This document shows, piece by piece, positions 7,510-9,189 of a DNA stretch of 9,189 bases; positions within the stretch are counted from its first letter, which is position 1, and each line of letters begins with the position of its first letter. The notes under the pieces were generated by a model, which saw only the letters and a program-made list of their open reading frames with translations, had not been told where the DNA came from and did no database searches. Source of the DNA: Bacteroidales bacterium UBA4788. GTDB taxonomy: Bacteria > Bacteroidota > Bacteroidia > Bacteroidales > VadinHA17. The translations under genes and the position numbers were made by a program. The stretch is from positions 100,389-109,577 of the forward strand of contig DHGW01000056.1 in the NCBI GenBank assembly GCA_002402965.1. Reading direction: 5' to 3'.

Positions 7510-7517
7510 CAAAGATA
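7510..7517 (-). promoter_or_regulatory. Candidate Bacteroidota -7 element for the GH28 gene
   Basis: On the minus strand this reads TATCTTTG, an exact match to TAnnTTTG, the -7 element used by the primary sigma factor in Bacteroides. It would place the transcription start near 7503, about 20 nt before the ATG at 7482. No TTTG lies 19-21 bp upstream, so the promoter may be weak or activator-dependent. Six fixed bases could match by chance. Confidence 0.42.
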
Positions 7518-7541
7518 TGTCCGCACCATTCAGAGATGGTA

Positions 7542-7562
7542 CACTTTTTTGGCAAAAGAGTG
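7542..7562. promoter_or_regulatory. 21-bp near-perfect palindrome upstream of GH28, possible operator
   Basis: Centred on G7552, 9 of 10 pairs match: CACT (7542-7545) pairs with AGTG (7559-7562), T7546/G7558 is the only mismatch, and TTTTG (7547-7551) pairs with CAAAA (7553-7557). It begins 25 bp upstream of the candidate -7 element, just above where a -33 box would sit, as expected for a transcription-factor site. The odd length and central G do not fit the CG-centred LacI-type pattern. The regulator is unknown. Confidence 0.5.
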
Positions 7563-7581
7563 GAGAATTTGGGGAATATCA

Positions 7582-7873
7582 GGCCGTAGTGGAGTCAGCA
7601 GTCGGCATGGCCTTAGGCTTAAGAATTGTAGAAGAATCGCATAAAACGGAGATTCCCCGTAAGGGATTAAGCATTGTAGGTCAAGGCCATCAAATGATAA
7701 TTTCCGTGTAGCGGATCAAGCACTGTATATGCATGGCGTCCCCGAACAAAAGGGTGGGGGGCAGGGCATGGTTCTACAATTCTGTATCCCCTCCGGGGAA
7801 CAGTCATTTTCCTGTGCTTGAGTTACAATGCTTTATGACCTACGGCCAACGCTGCTATTGCCTTCCCTGCAAT
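7582..7873. repeat. Degenerate interspersed repeat, about 49-bp period, with inverted halves
   Basis: This non-coding stretch fills most of the gap between GH28 and GH105. A motif ending in ATTGTAG recurs at 7625-7631, 7673-7679 and (as ACTGTAT) 7722-7728 on the plus strand, then inverted at 7774-7780, 7823-7829 (TTACAAT) and perhaps 7867-7873 (CTGCAAT). The spacings are 48, 49, 52, 49 and 44 bp. Units 7653-7679 and the reverse complement of 7774-7800 share 22 of 27 bases without gaps. Units 7653-7678 and 7702-7727 share 20 of 26. The shared core is roughly TTCCCCG, then GGGAT, then AAGCATTGTAG. The arms also share GGCCGTAG (7582-7589, inverted at 7840-7847) and a 12-base exact inverted pair (7622-7633 with 7772-7783). 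A G-rich run (7752-7766) sits near the centre. I recognise no named family. It could be a decayed tandem repeat, a MITE-like element or a structured RNA. Confidence 0.62.
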
Positions 7874-7888
7874 CTGGCTCCTTCGCTA

Positions 7889-7909
7889 AAATGACCCACC
7901 GGGTCATTT
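7889..7909 (-). terminator. Hairpin downstream of GH105, possible transcription terminator
   Basis: A perfect 9-bp inverted repeat, AAATGACCC (7889-7897) and GGGTCATTT (7901-7909), is separated by 3 bases. Read on the minus strand it begins 16 bp after the GH105 stop, and its 3' arm ends in CATTTTAG, so the U-tract is only four bases and partly inside the stem. It may terminate GH105 transcription weakly. It also lies at the edge of the repeat element and could be part of it. Related AAATGA runs at 7693-7698 and 7803-7808 (inverted) support that second view. Confidence 0.45.
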
Positions 7910-7925
7910 CTTGACGCTCGGCCCT

Positions 7926-7940
7926 CTATTGCCTATTGCC
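7926..7940. repeat. Tandem heptamer at the 3' end of the GH105 gene
   Basis: CTATTGCC occurs at 7926-7933 and again at 7933-7940, overlapping by one base (a 7-bp tandem unit), with a further single copy at 7855-7862. On the coding strand it reads GGCAATAGGCAATAG and supplies the last codons and the TAG stop of GH105. Gain or loss of one unit would shift the frame at the extreme C-terminus. Confidence 0.6.
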
Positions 7941-9152
7941 TCTTTTGCCTCCCCCTGATAGCAGCTCGTACTCCAGGCTTGCCATGATGAAGGGTCCGAC
8001 GCCCTTGGGATCATTATCGCGGATCACCTCACCTATATAATATTCATATGAGCCATCGCGGTAAGGCTCGCCGCCCAGGCCGGCCACACCGCAAATGTTC
8101 TGCATGGTGACAAGGCCGTCTGGACCGGTCACGATGAAGTTATCGAGCAGTCCCTGGTAAGCTTTCTCAGCCGTTGCCAGGTATTCCGCATCAAGATATC
8201 CCATACGCACTCCCTTTAATATCGAGTAGGTGAACATGGCGGTGCATGATGTCTCGATATAGTTGCCCTCATCGCCGGAGCGGTCGGGCACCTGATACCA
8301 ACCGCCTGTGGCAGGATCCTGTATCTCAGACAGCTTCATCATCATACCCTGCAGGATCTCGATCAGCTGGTCCCTCCCCGGCTGATCCTCCGGCAGGAAG
8401 TCGAGGACATCCACGATTGCCATTGAGAACCAACCCATTGCCCGGCCCCAGGCATGAGGAGCCTGGCCGGTGATGCTGTCTGCCCACGCCATGCGGCGGG
8501 AGTCATCAAACGCATGCCGGTACAGGCCGGTAGCAGGATCATAAGTATTGCGGGCAACGATAAGGAACTGATTAACCACATCCCTGAAGTCCTCCGGCCG
8601 GTTGTACCTGAGAGCATATTCAGCATAAAACGGGGCTCCCATATAGAGACCGTCAAGCCACATCTGGTCGGGATAGACCTTTTTGTGCCAGAAGCCTCCC
8701 CCGGCTATCCGGGGCTGAGACTCCAGCTGTTCCCTAAGTGTGTGAATAACCTTCTCGTACCTTGGGTCCTTAGTGCGGTCATAGAGGAGGAACATCATCT
8801 TGCCCGGGTTGACCTGGTCAATGTTATAGTTTGCCATCTTATACTTGTAGATGACACCGTCACTGTCAATGAGAGAATCGGCATATCCCTTGGCATAATC
8901 ATAGTATCGTGGATCTCCCGTGGCATCATTAAGCCTCATGAAAGCCAGTCCCATGAGACCCTGGGTGTAGTTCCACTTCTTCTCCGACACGAAGTCGGCC
9001 ATCCAGAGCGATGGGTTCCGGATCATCTCCGACTCGGCCATTCGCACTGACCAGAGGGGTGAGTCAAGCCCGCGGTTCTTCCTGCTCCCGCATGAGAAGA
9101 GGAGGGCGATTGCAATAAGTCCTGTTAGTATGGTTGTTGCTCTCTTTTTCAT
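7926..9152 (-). CDS. GH105 unsaturated uronyl hydrolase (YteR-like), lipoprotein
   Basis: Removes the 4,5-unsaturated galacturonyl (or glucuronyl) residue from the non-reducing end of oligosaccharides made by pectate or rhamnogalacturonan lyases. The 408-residue protein starts with a lipoprotein signal (MKKR, hydrophobic 7-19, lipobox LFSC with Cys21). The remainder fits the (alpha/alpha)6 barrel of GH105. NIDQVNPGK contains Asp112 and WLDGLYM contains Asp167; these match the positions of the two catalytic-site Asp of YteR. RHAFDDS (212-218) and HAWGRAMGW (233-241) are further family signatures. The domain ends near GPFIMASLEYE; the last dozen residues, including GGGKRGNRQ, are a basic tail encoded partly by a tandem heptamer. 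Cys21 is followed by GSRKNRG with no acidic residues, so a periplasm-facing anchor is likely. The frame stays open to the right edge, but the signal peptide supports the ATG at 9152. A lyase gene is expected elsewhere. Confidence 0.93.
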   Translation of the reverse strand: MKKRATTILTGLIAIALLFSCGSRKNRGLDSPLWSVRMAESEMIRNPSLWMADFVSEKKWNYTQGLMGLAFMRLNDATGDPRYYDYAKGYADSLIDSDGVIYKYKMANYNIDQVNPGKMMFLLYDRTKDPRYEKVIHTLREQLESQPRIAGGGFWHKKVYPDQMWLDGLYMGAPFYAEYALRYNRPEDFRDVVNQFLIVARNTYDPATGLYRHAFDDSRRMAWADSITGQAPHAWGRAMGWFSMAIVDVLDFLPEDQPGRDQLIEILQGMMMKLSEIQDPATGGWYQVPDRSGDEGNYIETSCTAMFTYSILKGVRMGYLDAEYLATAEKAYQGLLDNFIVTGPDGLVTMQNICGVAGLGGEPYRDGSYEYYIGEVIRDNDPKGVGPFIMASLEYELLSGGGKRGNRQ

Positions 9153-9189
9153 TTGTGCGGGTATTTGCCTGTTCAGCCCAGTCTCTTCA

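Noticed and set aside
7525..7540. Small inverted repeat ACCAT-6-ATGGT as operator
   Set aside because: The arms are only five bases and do not extend. This is expected by chance, unlike the neighbouring 21-bp palindrome.
7265..7711. 148-residue plus-strand open frame entering the GH28-GH105 gap
   Set aside because: Most of it is antisense to GH28 and the rest crosses the palindrome and repeat element. The translation resembles no family I know and has no clear start signal.
7752..7766. G-quadruplex in the G-rich run
   Set aside because: Only three separated G-tracts of three or more occur, so a three-layer quadruplex is not properly formed. It may simply be the centre of the inverted repeat.
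7582..7873. CRISPR array or integron attC sites
   Set aside because: Units differ by 20-30 percent, switch orientation midway and lack uniform repeat/spacer structure. No cas or integrase gene is present.
9153..9189. Upstream gene end or extended GH105 N-terminus at the right edge
   Set aside because: The 37 bp stay open in the GH105 frame and a TGA exists in another frame, but neither can be judged without more sequence. The lipoprotein signal supports the start at 9152.

Overview
The window is a block of a pectin / D-galacturonate utilisation locus, most likely from a member of the Bacteroidota (Bacteroidales or a related order). This assignment is inferred from four things. Starts are preceded by A-rich leaders rather than strong Shine-Dalgarno sites. 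Two secreted enzymes carry lipoprotein signals. One TAnnTTTG-type -7 element is visible. The hexuronate permease, KDPG aldolase and tagaturonate epimerase resemble what I remember of Bacteroidota versions. No rRNA, tRNA, CRISPR array or intact transposase was seen.

Layout, left to right. Positions 1-5048 hold a tight minus-strand operon, read right to left: uxaE (5048-3792), uxaC (3774-2368), a KDPG aldolase (2351-1671), an ExuT-type MFS permease (1603-74), and the first 19 codons of an SDR oxidoreductase (59 to beyond the left edge). Gaps between these genes are 14-67 bp. Three of the genes have longer upstream starts that would overlap the preceding gene or enter the promoter, so I chose internal ATGs. 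A 90-bp divergent intergenic region (5049-5138) separates this operon from a plus-strand pectin methylesterase (5139-6083). The esterase ends tail-to-tail, 4 bp from a minus-strand GH28 polygalacturonase lipoprotein (7482-6088). Positions 7483-7925 hold no convincing gene. This stretch carries a probable GH28 promoter, a near-perfect 21-bp palindrome, and a degenerate repeat element with about 49-bp spacing whose two halves are inverted. A GH105 unsaturated glucuronyl/galacturonyl hydrolase lipoprotein (9152-7926) closes the window.

How the genes fit together (inference from families and context): the methylesterase removes methyl esters, GH28 cleaves the exposed polygalacturonate, and GH105 removes unsaturated uronates from lyase-derived oligosaccharides. 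ExuT imports the free galacturonate. UxaC isomerises it to tagaturonate, UxaE epimerises tagaturonate to fructuronate, and the SDR would reduce fructuronate to mannonate. After a dehydratase and a kinase not present here, the KDPG aldolase yields pyruvate and glyceraldehyde-3-phosphate. This is the epimerase-dependent route described for Thermotoga maritima UxaE, which bypasses the tagaturonate reductase/altronate branch of Escherichia coli. No susC/susD pair, regulator, uxuA or kdgK is inside the window.

No wholly new protein system is visible. The least explained items are the inverted, periodic repeat element at about 7582-7873 (possibly to 7940) and the two single-mismatch palindromes, one at each of the two candidate promoter regions.
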